Shown piece by piece: positions 1-8,471 of a stretch of DNA of 56,474 nucleotides. The translations under genes and the position numbers were made by a program. Positions within the stretch are counted from its first letter, which is position 1. Each line of letters begins with the position of its first letter. Origin of the DNA: Bacillus sp. MUM 116 (GTDB lineage Bacteria > Bacillota > Bacilli > Bacillales > Cytobacillaceae); the NCBI RefSeq assembly GCF_001866655.1, contig NZ_MLYR01000026.1:1-56474 (forward strand), in the 5' to 3' direction. Under the pieces are notes generated by a model. The model worked only from the letters and a program-made list of their open reading frames with translations. It did no database searches and was not told the origin of the DNA.

Positions 1-160
1 AAGAAAGTTGATGTAGCTCGAATTTTACGTTGGCTCGTATTTTCTATATAATAGAAGAAATACGATTATTATTGTTTGTTGACGTTTTTGTTTGTTTAGT
101 TTTCAAAGAACAATCTTTAATAACCTGCAGTTACTTCTAAATATCTCTTTCAGAAGCAAC
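1..160 (-). other. rRNA operon leader (16S gene just outside the window)
   Basis: Read on the minus strand this is the 5' leader that precedes 16S rRNA in Bacillus. It contains a boxA-like stretch (TTGTTCTTTGAAAACTAAAC, about 98-117) followed by the typical ACAAACAAAAACGTCAAC leader text. The 16S 5' end itself is not visible and should start just left of base 1. The identification rests on similarity to known Bacillus rrn leaders and on the two promoters immediately upstream. Confidence 0.8.
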
Positions 161-166
161 TATATT

Positions 167-195
167 ATAGTACCACCTCGTTAATGATTTGTCAA
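167..195 (-). promoter_or_regulatory. rRNA promoter P2
   Basis: On the minus strand a perfect -35 TTGACA (190-195) and -10 TACTAT (167-172) are separated by 17 bp. This is the promoter nearest the rRNA leader and directs transcription out of the left end. Confidence 0.85.
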
Positions 196-255
196 CATCC
201 ACTTTGATATTTTTTATCATCATGTTGTTAATCCGTCATTAACGACTGCTTAAAT

Positions 256-285
256 ATAGTACCACCATTCCCATCTATAAGTCAA
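256..285 (-). promoter_or_regulatory. rRNA promoter P1
   Basis: On the minus strand -35 TTGACT (280-285) and -10 TACTAT (256-261) are spaced 18 bp apart. The sequence around the -10 (GGTGGTACTATA) is shared with P2, as is usual for tandem rrn promoters in Bacillus. Confidence 0.8.
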
Positions 286-363
286 CACTTTTTAAAACTT
301 TTCTTGTAATCGCTCGTTGTTTGCCTTTCAGAATCACTTTCTTTCCATTAATACTGAATGGAT

Positions 364-1485
364 TTAAAAGTATTGCTGGTAAAACCAATATTTTGTTCCT
401 AAACATAATGAAGCTAATTCACGCGCCAGCGCTCCTGAATTCCATGTTCCATTATTATTAGAAAGTACAATGACCGTTACCCGATCTTTTATAAAATCAA
501 CCAATTCACATTTAAATCCCGGCAGGCTGCCGTTATGCTCAATCATCGGTCTGCCAAAACTTATAAAGTTATTTGCAATCTTCCAACCATACCCATACTT
601 AAAAACACCCCATTGATCGGTGTCGATATAGCCCGTCTCCATTTTTACGACCTCTGTCGGTGAAAGGATTTTGAAGTTATGGATAGCATTATTGTATTTT
701 AACATATCCCCTACAGTTGAAATAATATCCCCTGCTCCTGCAAGCTGGCTTTCGTCATCACTCTCGACCACTTTCTTCATATTTTTATACCCATTTGCAA
801 AATTGTTTGCATCCACTTTTCTTAAATAGGTAGAATTCATGCCGGCTGGTTTGAAAATATGATTTTGAAAATAGGTCTGATAACTTTTTCCGGAAACTTT
901 TTCAATAATATAAGCAAGAATCATATAGCCTGTATTGGAATATTGGTATTTTGTTCCAGGATTAAAACTCAAAGTTTGTTTCTCCATTAAATTAATAAAT
1001 GCATTCATCGTGATAGGCTTAGTTGTATCTGTAAGGTTAAAATGATCCGCTACCCCGGAACTGTGTGTCAGCAAATCTTGAATCGTAATTTTATCTCCAT
1101 CAGGAAAATGATTTATATATTTTGAAATGGGATCTGTCGTTTTCAATTTCCCTTCCCTTTCAAGCTGTAGAATGGAAACTGCTGTAAAAGATTTCGTTAA
1201 CGAAGCAATACGAAACTGGGTGTTTAGCTGATTAGGAATCCCGTTCTCTTTATTAGCAAATCCATAGCCTTTTTCAAATACAGCTTTTCCACCCTTTGCA
1301 ACAAGTACGACACCATTAAATTGACTTTCTACTGCTTTTTTATCCATAAAAGCTCCAAGCCTTTTCTTAAGGTCCCCTTGCAATTGTGAATGCATATTTC
1401 CAAATACATTGAACGCCGATATGGCAATAATTAAAAAGCAGACAATAATACTGAAGGCCCATTGGAATGATTTTTTTTTTCGCAA
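364..1485 (-). CDS. beta-lactamase-family serine hydrolase (class C / DD-peptidase fold)
   Basis: A 373-residue protein of the beta-lactamase/penicillin-binding family PF00144. It shows the nucleophile motif SLTK (Ser95, Lys98), the YSN triad element (182-184) and an HNG box (317-319) in place of KTG. Residues about 8-30 form one hydrophobic segment, so the enzyme is probably anchored to or exported across the membrane. The start is TTG with GAGGTGG about seven bases upstream; no ATG fits better. Family members act as D-Ala-D-Ala carboxypeptidases, esterases or amide hydrolases, and the substrate cannot be told from sequence. It stands alone, and its 3' end runs into the rRNA promoters with only a weak hairpin between. 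Confidence 0.85.
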   Translation of the reverse strand: MRKKKSFQWAFSIIVCFLIIAISAFNVFGNMHSQLQGDLKKRLGAFMDKKAVESQFNGVVLVAKGGKAVFEKGYGFANKENGIPNQLNTQFRIASLTKSFTAVSILQLEREGKLKTTDPISKYINHFPDGDKITIQDLLTHSSGVADHFNLTDTTKPITMNAFINLMEKQTLSFNPGTKYQYSNTGYMILAYIIEKVSGKSYQTYFQNHIFKPAGMNSTYLRKVDANNFANGYKNMKKVVESDDESQLAGAGDIISTVGDMLKYNNAIHNFKILSPTEVVKMETGYIDTDQWGVFKYGYGWKIANNFISFGRPMIEHNGSLPGFKCELVDFIKDRVTVIVLSNNNGTWNSGALARELASLCLGTKYWFYQQYF

Positions 1486-1576
1486 AAAAATGCCACCTCT
1501 CGATTAAGCTGTCCTTTCTGAATCCATTATACGTTTACCATTTGTTATTTCAAAATTTTAATACACCAAATCAGAT

Positions 1577-1709
1577 AAGAAAAGCGAAAGCGCCTTGCTC
1601 TGCCTCAGGCATAGCACAAGAAAATCCGGCCGAAAGGTTGTTCTTTAACCTTTTGGACGGATTTTCTTGTGACCTCGAGGGGCAGGACGCTTGCACTGGA
1701 CAATTCTCG
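1577..1709 (+). repeat. Bacillaceae palindromic repeat, family A, copy 1
   Basis: A long imperfect palindrome beginning AAGAAAAGCG and ending near GGACAATTCTC, with a central AAGGTTGTTCTTTAACCTT stem. The same sequence occurs inverted at 13027-13150 and as a short form at 29573-29640. It resembles the abundant intergenic hairpin repeats of Bacillaceae. An open frame across it is an artefact of the repeat. Confidence 0.75.
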
Positions 1710-1734
1710 AATCCATGATGGTTTCTTATCTCAC

Positions 1735-1767
1735 AAAAAACCGACCTTATTAAAAGGCCGGTTTCAT
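1735..1767 (-). terminator. ptsG terminator
   Basis: On the minus strand AAACCGGCCTT pairs with AAGGTCGGTTT around a short loop and is followed by a T run, directly after the ptsG stop codon. Confidence 0.85.
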
Positions 1768-1774
1768 TTACTAA

Positions 1775-3820
1775 TCATTTTGTAATTTTAACAATATTTT
1801 CTTGCTTCAAGTCCACTTGCCCTTGTTTTTCAAGAACAACTTTCTCACCTTCAGCTAAATTCGTGAAAACGATTGGTGTAATCGTAGAAGTAGCATTCTC
1901 TTTTACATAATCTAAATCAACTTTTAATAAAGGTTGTCCTTTTACAATCCGATCATTTTCAGCCACTAATGTTTCAAACCCTTGACCCTTCAAATTAACC
2001 GTGTCGATTCCAACATGAATCAGGATTTCACGGCCGCCATCCGATAAGATTCCAATTGCATGTTTCGTTGGGAACAGGTTGACGATTGATCCATCAACAG
2101 GTGAGACCACAGTTCCTTCTGTTGGAACAATCGCAAAGCCGTCGCCCATCATTTTTCCGGCAAAGACTTGGTCAGGAACTTCTGTGATTGGTTTAATTTC
2201 TCCTTTTAACGGAGCGACAAAATCATCTTTACCAGCATTACCTGTTGAAACAGCTTGTAGATTAGCTTTTTCTGGTGAGGCTGCTGCCGTTGGCCGTTTT
2301 CCTTCCATAATATCTTTCATCTGCCCTTTGATGGTTTCAGAACGAGGCCCGAAGATTGCCTGGATATTATTCCCTACCTCAAGAACCCCTGCGGCACCTA
2401 ATTTTTTCAATTGGTTTTTATCTACATCTTTAATATCATTTACAGATACACGAAGTCGGGTAATACATGCATCCAAATGAGCAATGTTCTTCTGTCCACC
2501 CATCGCCTCTAAAATATTTAGAGCAAGGTCACCTGACCTAGCTTTTCCTGTTGATTCTTCTGTTTCAACTTCATCTACTTCGCGCCCAGGTGTCTTAAGG
2601 TCAAATTTACGGATGGCAAAACGGAATCCAAAGTAATAAATAACCGCAAAGACTAAACCTACCGGAATTACTAACCACGCATGTGTTTGTGGGTTAATTA
2701 GACCAAACAATGTATAGTCAATTAATCCACCAGAGAAAGTCATACCGATTTTTACATTTAATATATGCATGACCATAAAGGATAAACCAGCAAAAATACA
2801 GTGAATACCGAATAATACCGGTGCTACAAACAAAAATGAAAATTCAATTGGTTCTGTAATACCTGTTAAGAAAGCCGTTAAACCAGCCGAGAACATTAAA
2901 CCGCCGACTACCGCCTTTCTTTCAGGCTTTGCTTCATGGTAAATTGCTAAAGCTGCTGCTGGAAGACCAAACATCATGAATGGATATTTACCAGTTGTAA
3001 ATGTACCAGCTGTCAAATGTTTCACATGATCTTTAATTTGAGCCATGAAAATCGCCTGGTCACCATGAATAATTTGTCCAGCTTTAGTCGTATAGCTTCC
3101 AAATTGATACCAGAAGGGATTATACCAAATATGATGCAATCCAAATGGGATAAGCGCACGTTCTATTACCCCAAAGATAAACGCAGAAAGTGTAAGGTTT
3201 GCATCCACCATATGCGTTGAGAAATAGTTCAAGCCGTTTTGGATTGGCGGCCAAATGACAATCATAAGTAAACCAAGAACAACAGCACTCGCTGCCGTAA
3301 TAATAGGAACAAAACGCTTACCGGCAAAAAAAACTAAATATGGCGGCAATTCAATGGTATAAAATTTGTTATACATGGTCGCTGCAACAACCCCAACAAT
3401 AATCCCGCCAAACACGCCGGTAACTAGTGTTGGTATCCCTAAAACAGTTGCGTAGCTGTTCGGATCTCTTGCTATGTCTTTTGCATCAATTCCTAATGCT
3501 GTACCCATCGTTGCATTCATAATAAGAAATCCCACAATCGCAGCGAGACCGGCAACGCCATCTCCCCCCGCAAGCCCAACGGCTACACCTACTGCAAAGA
3601 GTAATGGAAGATTCCCAAAAATAACATTACCCGCTTGGTCCATTATACTTGCAACCATCGCTACCCCATGGTTATTAAGAAATGGAGCCAAGTTCAATAA
3701 TGTTTCATTTTGCAAAGCATCCCCAAGTGCCAACAAAATACCCGCAGCTGGAAGGATTGCAACTGGAAGCATTAATGCTTTACCGATTTTTTGCAAAACA
3801 CCAAAAAGTTTTTTGAACAT
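1775..3820 (-). CDS. ptsG: PTS glucose transporter subunit IICBA
   Basis: A 681-residue glucose-specific phosphotransferase permease that imports glucose and phosphorylates it to glucose 6-phosphate. The order is a membrane EIIC domain (about 1-410, with FGLHHIWY and the GITEP signature), EIIB with phospho-Cys about 452 in LDACITRLR, and EIIA with phospho-His about 602 in ILIHVGID. The start is the ATG at 3820 because GGGGGG sits eight bases upstream; an in-frame ATG at 3865 lacks a site. The glcT gene and a RAT antiterminator lie directly upstream, which supports glucose rather than GlcNAc. A cre-like site overlaps 3850-3865. Confidence 0.95.
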   Translation of the reverse strand: MFKKLFGVLQKIGKALMLPVAILPAAGILLALGDALQNETLLNLAPFLNNHGVAMVASIMDQAGNVIFGNLPLLFAVGVAVGLAGGDGVAGLAAIVGFLIMNATMGTALGIDAKDIARDPNSYATVLGIPTLVTGVFGGIIVGVVAATMYNKFYTIELPPYLVFFAGKRFVPIITAASAVVLGLLMIVIWPPIQNGLNYFSTHMVDANLTLSAFIFGVIERALIPFGLHHIWYNPFWYQFGSYTTKAGQIIHGDQAIFMAQIKDHVKHLTAGTFTTGKYPFMMFGLPAAALAIYHEAKPERKAVVGGLMFSAGLTAFLTGITEPIEFSFLFVAPVLFGIHCIFAGLSFMVMHILNVKIGMTFSGGLIDYTLFGLINPQTHAWLVIPVGLVFAVIYYFGFRFAIRKFDLKTPGREVDEVETEESTGKARSGDLALNILEAMGGQKNIAHLDACITRLRVSVNDIKDVDKNQLKKLGAAGVLEVGNNIQAIFGPRSETIKGQMKDIMEGKRPTAAASPEKANLQAVSTGNAGKDDFVAPLKGEIKPITEVPDQVFAGKMMGDGFAIVPTEGTVVSPVDGSIVNLFPTKHAIGILSDGGREILIHVGIDTVNLKGQGFETLVAENDRIVKGQPLLKVDLDYVKENATSTITPIVFTNLAEGEKVVLEKQGQVDLKQENIVKITK

Positions 3821-3849
3821 GATAAAAACCCCCCTATTTTTTTCGAGCT

Positions 3850-3865
3850 CATTAAGCGTTTTCAT
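3850..3865 (-). promoter_or_regulatory. candidate cre site in the ptsG leader
   Basis: The minus-strand sequence ATGAAAACGCTTAATG fits the relaxed CcpA consensus WTGAAARCGYTTWNN. It lies between the RAT/terminator and the ptsG ribosome binding site, where bound CcpA could act as a roadblock. Function is inferred from the motif only. Confidence 0.4.
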
Positions 3866-3888
3866 TTATGGTTTAAAAACCAACAAAA

Positions 3889-3976
3889 AAAGGCATGAGT
3901 AAAAGTATACTGAATTAGTGTTTGGGCATAGATTTCCCCTTACACTTTAATTCATTAATACTTTTCACTCATGCCT
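3889..3976 (-). terminator. conditional terminator in front of ptsG
   Basis: On the minus strand AGGCATGAGTGAAAAGTAT (3' part at 3958-3976 in plus coordinates) pairs almost perfectly with the complementary arm at 3891-3908 and is followed by TTTTTTTG. The ascending arm overlaps the RAT, so the two structures are mutually exclusive. Confidence 0.85.
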
Positions 3977-3995
3977 GATCGAATCAGTAACACGT
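3967..3995 (-). promoter_or_regulatory. RAT: GlcT-binding antiterminator of ptsG
   Basis: Minus strand ACGTGTTACTGATTCGATCA followed by GGCATGAGT closely matches the ribonucleic antiterminator known upstream of Bacillus ptsG. GlcT binding should stabilise this hairpin and block the overlapping terminator (3889-3976) when glucose is being transported. Confidence 0.85.
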
Positions 3996-4007
3996 AAAAA
4001 ATAATAG

Positions 4008-4850
4008 CTATTTAATTTTCTTTTGAAGCCTTTGCAAATGCATCGTTAAATAAACGGCTTCTGCATCATAGACTTTCAACTTTAATGATTGCTGCATTAC
4101 CTTAATGAGCTTCCACGAGAGATTATAGCACACAGGGTATTCTTCTTTCAATAGGGAAGCAATTTTTTCCGGTTCCTCCACACGCTCCCCTTTCTGCACT
4201 CTTTCAATCGCAAAGCGAAGATGACGTACAAGACGCATATAATCAATGCTTTCTTTATCGATTTCGATGTCAAGCTGTTCCTCTACCATTTCGACTAGCC
4301 TGCTAATCAGCTGAGAATGCCGGTTTACATCGGAGAGGTTTTTATTTGTAATTGCACTATGAATATGCAATGCGATAAATCCTATCTCACCATCCGGAAG
4401 GTTTACCCCCGTCTTCTCATTAATAAACGTGACAACTTCTGATGCTACCTCGTATTCATGCCGATACAACGCTTTTGTTTCAACTAAAAACGGGTTGGAC
4501 ATTTCCATCCCCTGTGATGCTCTTGTAATCGCAAACATTAAATGGTCCGTTAAGCCAACATGGATATGTTCGTTAAGCTGTGAATCGGTTCTTTGCTTAA
4601 TCAGATCAATAGCAGAAATAATCACTTCAAGAAATTCGTTATCAATAAAAGGGAGCAGCTTGATATAGCTTTCTTGTTCCTTTTCATTATTTAAAACAAA
4701 AAGCTTTTCCACTTTATCCGTCTCAATAAAATCTCCCTGCTTCCGATTAAAACCAATACCTTTGCCAATTAAAACAACTTCTTCATAGGAAGGGTGTTTA
4801 GCGATCAAAACATTGTTATTCAACACTTTATCAATCAGTAATTTTGCCAT
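4008..4850 (-). CDS. glcT: transcription antiterminator of ptsG (BglG family)
   Basis: About 280 residues. An N-terminal CAT RNA-binding domain (about 1-58, IDKVLNNNVLIAKHPS and LIGKGIGFNRKQGD) is followed by two PTS regulation domains (about 65-170 and 172-280) with their conserved histidines. It binds the RAT before ptsG and prevents termination; EII and HPr phosphorylate the PRDs to switch it. Two starts are possible: ATG 4871 (AAGG four bases upstream) or ATG 4850, chosen because alignment to known GlcT begins near there; spacing is poor at both. It lies immediately upstream of ptsG in the same direction. Confidence 0.9.
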   Translation of the reverse strand: MAKLLIDKVLNNNVLIAKHPSYEEVVLIGKGIGFNRKQGDFIETDKVEKLFVLNNEKEQESYIKLLPFIDNEFLEVIISAIDLIKQRTDSQLNEHIHVGLTDHLMFAITRASQGMEMSNPFLVETKALYRHEYEVASEVVTFINEKTGVNLPDGEIGFIALHIHSAITNKNLSDVNRHSQLISRLVEMVEEQLDIEIDKESIDYMRLVRHLRFAIERVQKGERVEEPEKIASLLKEEYPVCYNLSWKLIKVMQQSLKLKVYDAEAVYLTMHLQRLQKKIK

Positions 4851-4963
4851 ACCCTTATCCCCATTTCCCATTTAACCTTCGTATCCTCATCGTAAAAGAG
4901 AGAATACAGGAAGTCAACGGCAATTTTCGACCATTCCCCCGGCAATATTGGCAAAAACTCGAC

Positions 4964-4995
4964 AAAAAAGGCCCCAGCAATCGCTGAGGTCCTTT
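4964..4995 (-). terminator. pbuG terminator
   Basis: Minus-strand hairpin GGACCTCAGC / GCTGGGGCC with a GATT loop, followed by TTTTTTG, just after the pbuG stop. Confidence 0.85.
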
Positions 4996-5002
4996 CATCC
5001 GT

Positions 5003-6328
5003 TTATCGCAATATAAAATAAATCAGGAAGATAATGAAGAAGAAATACATGATTGGATGAACTTCTTTAATTCTCCCTTTTACAATCATGGTAATTGGGT
5101 AGAAAATAAACCCAATCGCAATACCTGTTGCGATACTATAAGAAAGCGGCATCGCAATCATGGTTAGGAATGCCGGCACGGCAATTTCGAACTTTTTCCA
5201 ATCAATTTCCCCAATAGAGCTAACCATTAACACTCCGACAATAATAAGCGCTGGCGCTGTTACAGGTGATGTGATGACCGATAATAAAGGGAAGAAGAAA
5301 AGTGATAAAATAAAGAAACCAGCTGTTACTAAGGATGCAAATCCTGTTCTCGCTCCAGATGCTACTCCAGCTGTTGATTCTACAAAAGAAGTAGTCGTTG
5401 ATGTACCAAGAACTGCTCCCGCCATGGTCGCAATTGAATCCGAAAGCAACGCTCTACCGGCATTTGGAAGCTTGTTATCTTTCATTAGCCCTGCTTGGTT
5501 TGCAACAGCAACAAGCGTTCCTGCATTATCAAAGAAATCAACAAATAAAAAGGTTAAGACAATTCCAACCATTCCAGTTGACCAGAACGAAGGATCACTA
5601 AACGATGAAAAGACTGCACCAAATGTTGGTTTTACACTTGGAACAACGTCCACTACTTTCGTGGGAACCTTAATCAAGTGGAAAATCATCCCGACAATCG
5701 CAGTAATAATCATCCCGTAAAAAACAGCACCTTTAATTCCTCTTGTCATCATAATAACTGTTATCACAAGACCAAAAATCGCTAGTAAGGTCGGACCATT
5801 TGATAGATCCCCTAAACCAACAAGGGTTGCATCATTTTTTACAATAATCCCTGATTCCTGAAGACCAAGAAAAGTAATAAATAAGCCAATCCCGGCACCG
5901 ACTGCATGTTTTAAATCAACCGGAATGGCATTGATGATTTTTTCCCGAAGTCCTGTAAGAGTTAAGAGAAAGAAGAATACACCCGAAATCAGAACAGCAC
6001 CAAGTGCATGCTGCCATGGTATTTTATCTCCTAGTACAACAGTATAGGCAAAGAATGCATTCAATCCCATCCCCGGTGCTAATGCCAGGGGATATTTTCC
6101 TAAAAGCCCCATCACAATCGAACCAATCGCTGAGGCAACTGCTGTTGCTACGAAAACAGAACCTTGATCCATTCTTAATGCATCTGGCAGATCCTTAATA
6201 CTGGCAAGGCTTAATGTCAGCGGATTAACGACTAAAATATAGGCCATAGCCAAAAAGGTAGTCATACCACCCATAAATTCTTGGCGGTAACTTGTCCCTA
6301 ATTTCTCAAACTGAAAGTAGTTTTTCAA
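5003..6328 (-). CDS. pbuG: guanine/hypoxanthine permease
   Basis: A 441-residue NCS2/AzgA-type purine permease with about 12-13 membrane segments; the start resembles B. subtilis PbuG (KNYFQFEKLGTSYRQE) and so does the end (HPIMYFFFIIFLIYF). It shows APGMGLNAFFAYTV and the LFVDFFDNAGTLVAV motif of the family. It takes up hypoxanthine and guanine. The start is TTG at 6328, with AGGGGGAAG just upstream; a longer frame from 6373 would run through the riboswitch terminator hairpin and is rejected. Expression is controlled by the upstream guanine riboswitch. Confidence 0.95.
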   Translation of the reverse strand: MKNYFQFEKLGTSYRQEFMGGMTTFLAMAYILVVNPLTLSLASIKDLPDALRMDQGSVFVATAVASAIGSIVMGLLGKYPLALAPGMGLNAFFAYTVVLGDKIPWQHALGAVLISGVFFFLLTLTGLREKIINAIPVDLKHAVGAGIGLFITFLGLQESGIIVKNDATLVGLGDLSNGPTLLAIFGLVITVIMMTRGIKGAVFYGMIITAIVGMIFHLIKVPTKVVDVVPSVKPTFGAVFSSFSDPSFWSTGMVGIVLTFLFVDFFDNAGTLVAVANQAGLMKDNKLPNAGRALLSDSIATMAGAVLGTSTTTSFVESTAGVASGARTGFASLVTAGFFILSLFFFPLLSVITSPVTAPALIIVGVLMVSSIGEIDWKKFEIAVPAFLTMIAMPLSYSIATGIAIGFIFYPITMIVKGRIKEVHPIMYFFFIIFLIYFILR

Positions 6329-6372
6329 TTTACTTCCCCCTAAAATTGATTCTATATCCTTTAAATTTACCA

Positions 6373-6405
6373 AAAAACGCTCCGGTATCCACCGAAGCGT
6401 TGACT
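6373..6405 (-). terminator. riboswitch expression-platform terminator of pbuG
   Basis: Minus strand ACGCTTCGGT / ACCGGAGCGT hairpin with a T run, lying between the guanine aptamer and the pbuG ribosome binding site. It should form when guanine is bound. Confidence 0.85.
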
Positions 6406-6457
6406 GAAGGCATATGTAGATAATAAGGGGGTGTATCGGTCCCTCTATTAAAAACTT

Positions 6458-6530
6458 GCCTCGTAGTCAAGCTATTTACGGTAGCTCGGTAGAAACTTTT
6501 GGGCCATATCCCCAATATTATACGACACAA
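6458..6530 (-). promoter_or_regulatory. guanine riboswitch (pbuG)
   Basis: The minus strand shows the purine-riboswitch core: ATATGG in J1/2-P2, AGTTTCTACCGAGCTACCGT for P2-P3, and TTGACTACG at J3/1. The specificity base is C (GACTACG), so guanine or hypoxanthine rather than adenine. P1 is formed by TCGTA and TACGA. Confidence 0.92.
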
Positions 6531-6556
6531 TATGACAAATTCTTTAGTACGTAAGT

Positions 6557-6585
6557 ATCATAACAAGGACAAAGTTTTCTGTCAA
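6557..6585 (-). promoter_or_regulatory. sigma-A promoter of pbuG
   Basis: Minus-strand TTGACA (6580-6585) and TATGAT (6557-6562) with a 17-bp spacer, about 30 bases before the aptamer. Confidence 0.8.
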
Positions 6586-6588
6586 TAA

Positions 6589-6637
6589 AAAATACGAACG
6601 TTTTTTATTATAAAAATAAAAACATTCGTATTTTCTA
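6589..6637 (-). terminator. guaA terminator
   Basis: A long AT-rich stem (AAAATACGAATGTTTTTATT with its complement) ending in a T run, right after guaA. It overlaps the -35 of the pbuG promoter. Confidence 0.75.
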
Positions 6638-6649
6638 ATGTTTATTTAT

Positions 6650-8188
6650 TTATTCCCACTCAATTGTAGCCGGCGGCTTGCTGGTAATATCGTAAACCAC
6701 ACGGTTAATATGAGCTACCTCATTGACAATTCGAGTTGAGATTTTTTCTAATACATCCCACGGGATTCGCGCCCAATCTGATGTCATCCCATCAATGGAG
6801 GTAACTGCACGGATTCCAATGGTGTAATCATATGTTCTGGTATCGCCCATAACTCCAACGCTGCGAATATCCGGAAGAACCGTGAAATATTGCCAAATAT
6901 CGCGGTCTAAGCCCGCCTTTTTTATTTCCTCACGTAAAATCCAATCGGATTCACGAACAATTTCTAATTTATCTTCAGAAATAGCTCCCAATACACGGAT
7001 CCCTAAACCAGGACCTGGGAATGGCTGGCGCCAAACAATTTCATCTGGAATTCCAAGCTCGGTGCCAAGGGCACGGACTTCGTCTTTAAATAATGTATTT
7101 AATGGTTCAATTAATTTGAATTGCATATCTTCAGGAAGACCACCGACATTATGGTGAGACTTAATCGTTTGGGCTGTAGCTGTTCCACTTTCAATAATAT
7201 CGGTATAAAGCGTACCTTGTGCTAAAAACTCAATTCCTTCAAGCTTCGTTGCTTCATCATCAAATACATAAATAAATTCGTTTCCGATAATTTTACGTTT
7301 TTTCTCTGGATCAGAAACACCCTCCAATTTAGAAAGGAAACGTTCTTTTGCATCCACTTTAATGACATTCATATGGAAACCTTCCGAGAAAGTTTTCATA
7401 ACACTATCTGCTTCGTTTTTGCGAAGTAATCCATGATCAACAAAAATACATGTCAGCTGATCACCAATTGCTTTGTGGATTAAGACAGCCACAACAGATG
7501 AGTCTACCCCGCCGCTAAGCGCACAAAGGACTTTTTTATCGCCAACAGTCTGGCGGATTTTTTCCATTTCCATTTCAATAAAGTTTTCCATCGACCAATC
7601 GCCGCTGCAATCACAAACGTTGAAAGCAAAATTCTTAAGAAGTTCGTTTCCATAAACGGAATGACGAACTTCCGGATGGAATTGTACTGCGTAAAGTTTT
7701 CTTCCTTCATCACTCATTGCCGCAATTGGACAGTGTGGATTTGTTCCGTCGACTGTAAAGCCTGCAGGAGCTTCGACCACCAAATCACCATGGCTCATCC
7801 AGACAACCTGCTCATTAGGAAGTTCGTTAAATAAGGCAGACGGATTTTGAATCGTCATCGTTGCCTTTCCATATTCACGCTGCTTTGCCTTTTCCACTTT
7901 TCCGTCAAAATGAACGGTCATTAATTGCATCCCATAACAAATCCCCAGGATTGGAAGACCCATTTCAAAAATTCCTTCATCACAGCGGAAAGAATTTTCA
8001 TCATAAACACTATTTGGACCACCAGAAAAAATAATCCCTTTCGGATTTAACTTTTTGATTTCTTCTACTGTAATCGTGTGGGGATGAAGCTCACTATATA
8101 CACCAAACTCACGAATGCGTCGGGTGATAAGCTGGTTATATTGGCTTCCAAAATCTAAAACAACAATCATATCTTGTTTACCTGACAA
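6650..8188 (-). CDS. guaA: GMP synthase (glutamine-hydrolysing)
   Basis: A 512-residue enzyme that aminates XMP to GMP using glutamine and ATP, the last step of guanylate synthesis. The N-terminal class I glutamine amidotransferase has GICYGMQL (catalytic Cys) and FHPEVRHS. The ATP-pyrophosphatase domain has the PP-loop LSGGVDSSV, and the C-terminal dimerisation domain ends in KPPATIEWE. The start is TTG at 8188 ([13 protein letters not shown]), with AGAGGTGG five bases upstream. A longer frame from 8284 would begin inside the riboswitch terminator. It is controlled by a second guanine riboswitch. Confidence 0.96.
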   Translation of the reverse strand: MSGKQDMIVVLDFGSQYNQLITRRIREFGVYSELHPHTITVEEIKKLNPKGIIFSGGPNSVYDENSFRCDEGIFEMGLPILGICYGMQLMTVHFDGKVEKAKQREYGKATMTIQNPSALFNELPNEQVVWMSHGDLVVEAPAGFTVDGTNPHCPIAAMSDEGRKLYAVQFHPEVRHSVYGNELLKNFAFNVCDCSGDWSMENFIEMEMEKIRQTVGDKKVLCALSGGVDSSVVAVLIHKAIGDQLTCIFVDHGLLRKNEADSVMKTFSEGFHMNVIKVDAKERFLSKLEGVSDPEKKRKIIGNEFIYVFDDEATKLEGIEFLAQGTLYTDIIESGTATAQTIKSHHNVGGLPEDMQFKLIEPLNTLFKDEVRALGTELGIPDEIVWRQPFPGPGLGIRVLGAISEDKLEIVRESDWILREEIKKAGLDRDIWQYFTVLPDIRSVGVMGDTRTYDYTIGIRAVTSIDGMTSDWARIPWDVLEKISTRIVNEVAHINRVVYDITSKPPATIEWE

Positions 8189-8253
8189 CGCGGCCACCTC
8201 TTTTTTAATTTCATGCAATTTACAATAGTTTTTACTACAATTGAAAAAATAAA

Positions 8254-8312
8254 TAAAAAAAAGAAAACTAGCTTCTGCAACCAAAAAAATAGGAAGGCAG
8301 AATCTAGTTTTC
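8254..8312 (-). terminator. riboswitch expression-platform terminator of guaA
   Basis: Minus strand AAAACTAGATTCTGC pairs with GCAGAAGCTAGTTTT and is followed by a run of T, between the aptamer and the guaA start. The T run lies at 8254-8261. Confidence 0.85.
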
Positions 8313-8339
8313 TCGCAAAATAGCTTGAATAACTTTCTG

Positions 8340-8410
8340 CCTTCATAGTCAGGCCATTTACGGCAGCCCGGTAGAGACTCTCGAACCCTATCATCGAGGA
8401 TATATGAAGG
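8340..8410 (-). promoter_or_regulatory. guanine riboswitch (guaA)
   Basis: The minus strand reads CCTTCATATATCCT ... AGTCTCTACCGGGCTGCCGT ... CCTGACTATGAAGG. P1 is CCTTCATA/TATGAAGG, and C in GACTATG indicates guanine. The downstream terminator suggests guanine turns guaA off. Confidence 0.93.
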
Positions 8411-8441
8411 TAACGTAAATAACCCTATTGAATTAAAACTT

Positions 8442-8471
8442 ATTGTAACAATAGGTTGTTTTTTCGGTCAA
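8442..8471 (-). promoter_or_regulatory. probable sigma-A promoter of guaA
   Basis: Minus-strand TTGACC (8466-8471) and TACAAT (8442-8447) with an 18-bp spacer. The -35 overlaps the last codons of the upstream gene. Confidence 0.6.

Noticed and set aside
1467..1718. Plus-strand open frame across the repeat after the serine hydrolase
   Set aside because: It is made by the palindromic repeat at 1577-1709 and has no ribosome site or recognisable product.
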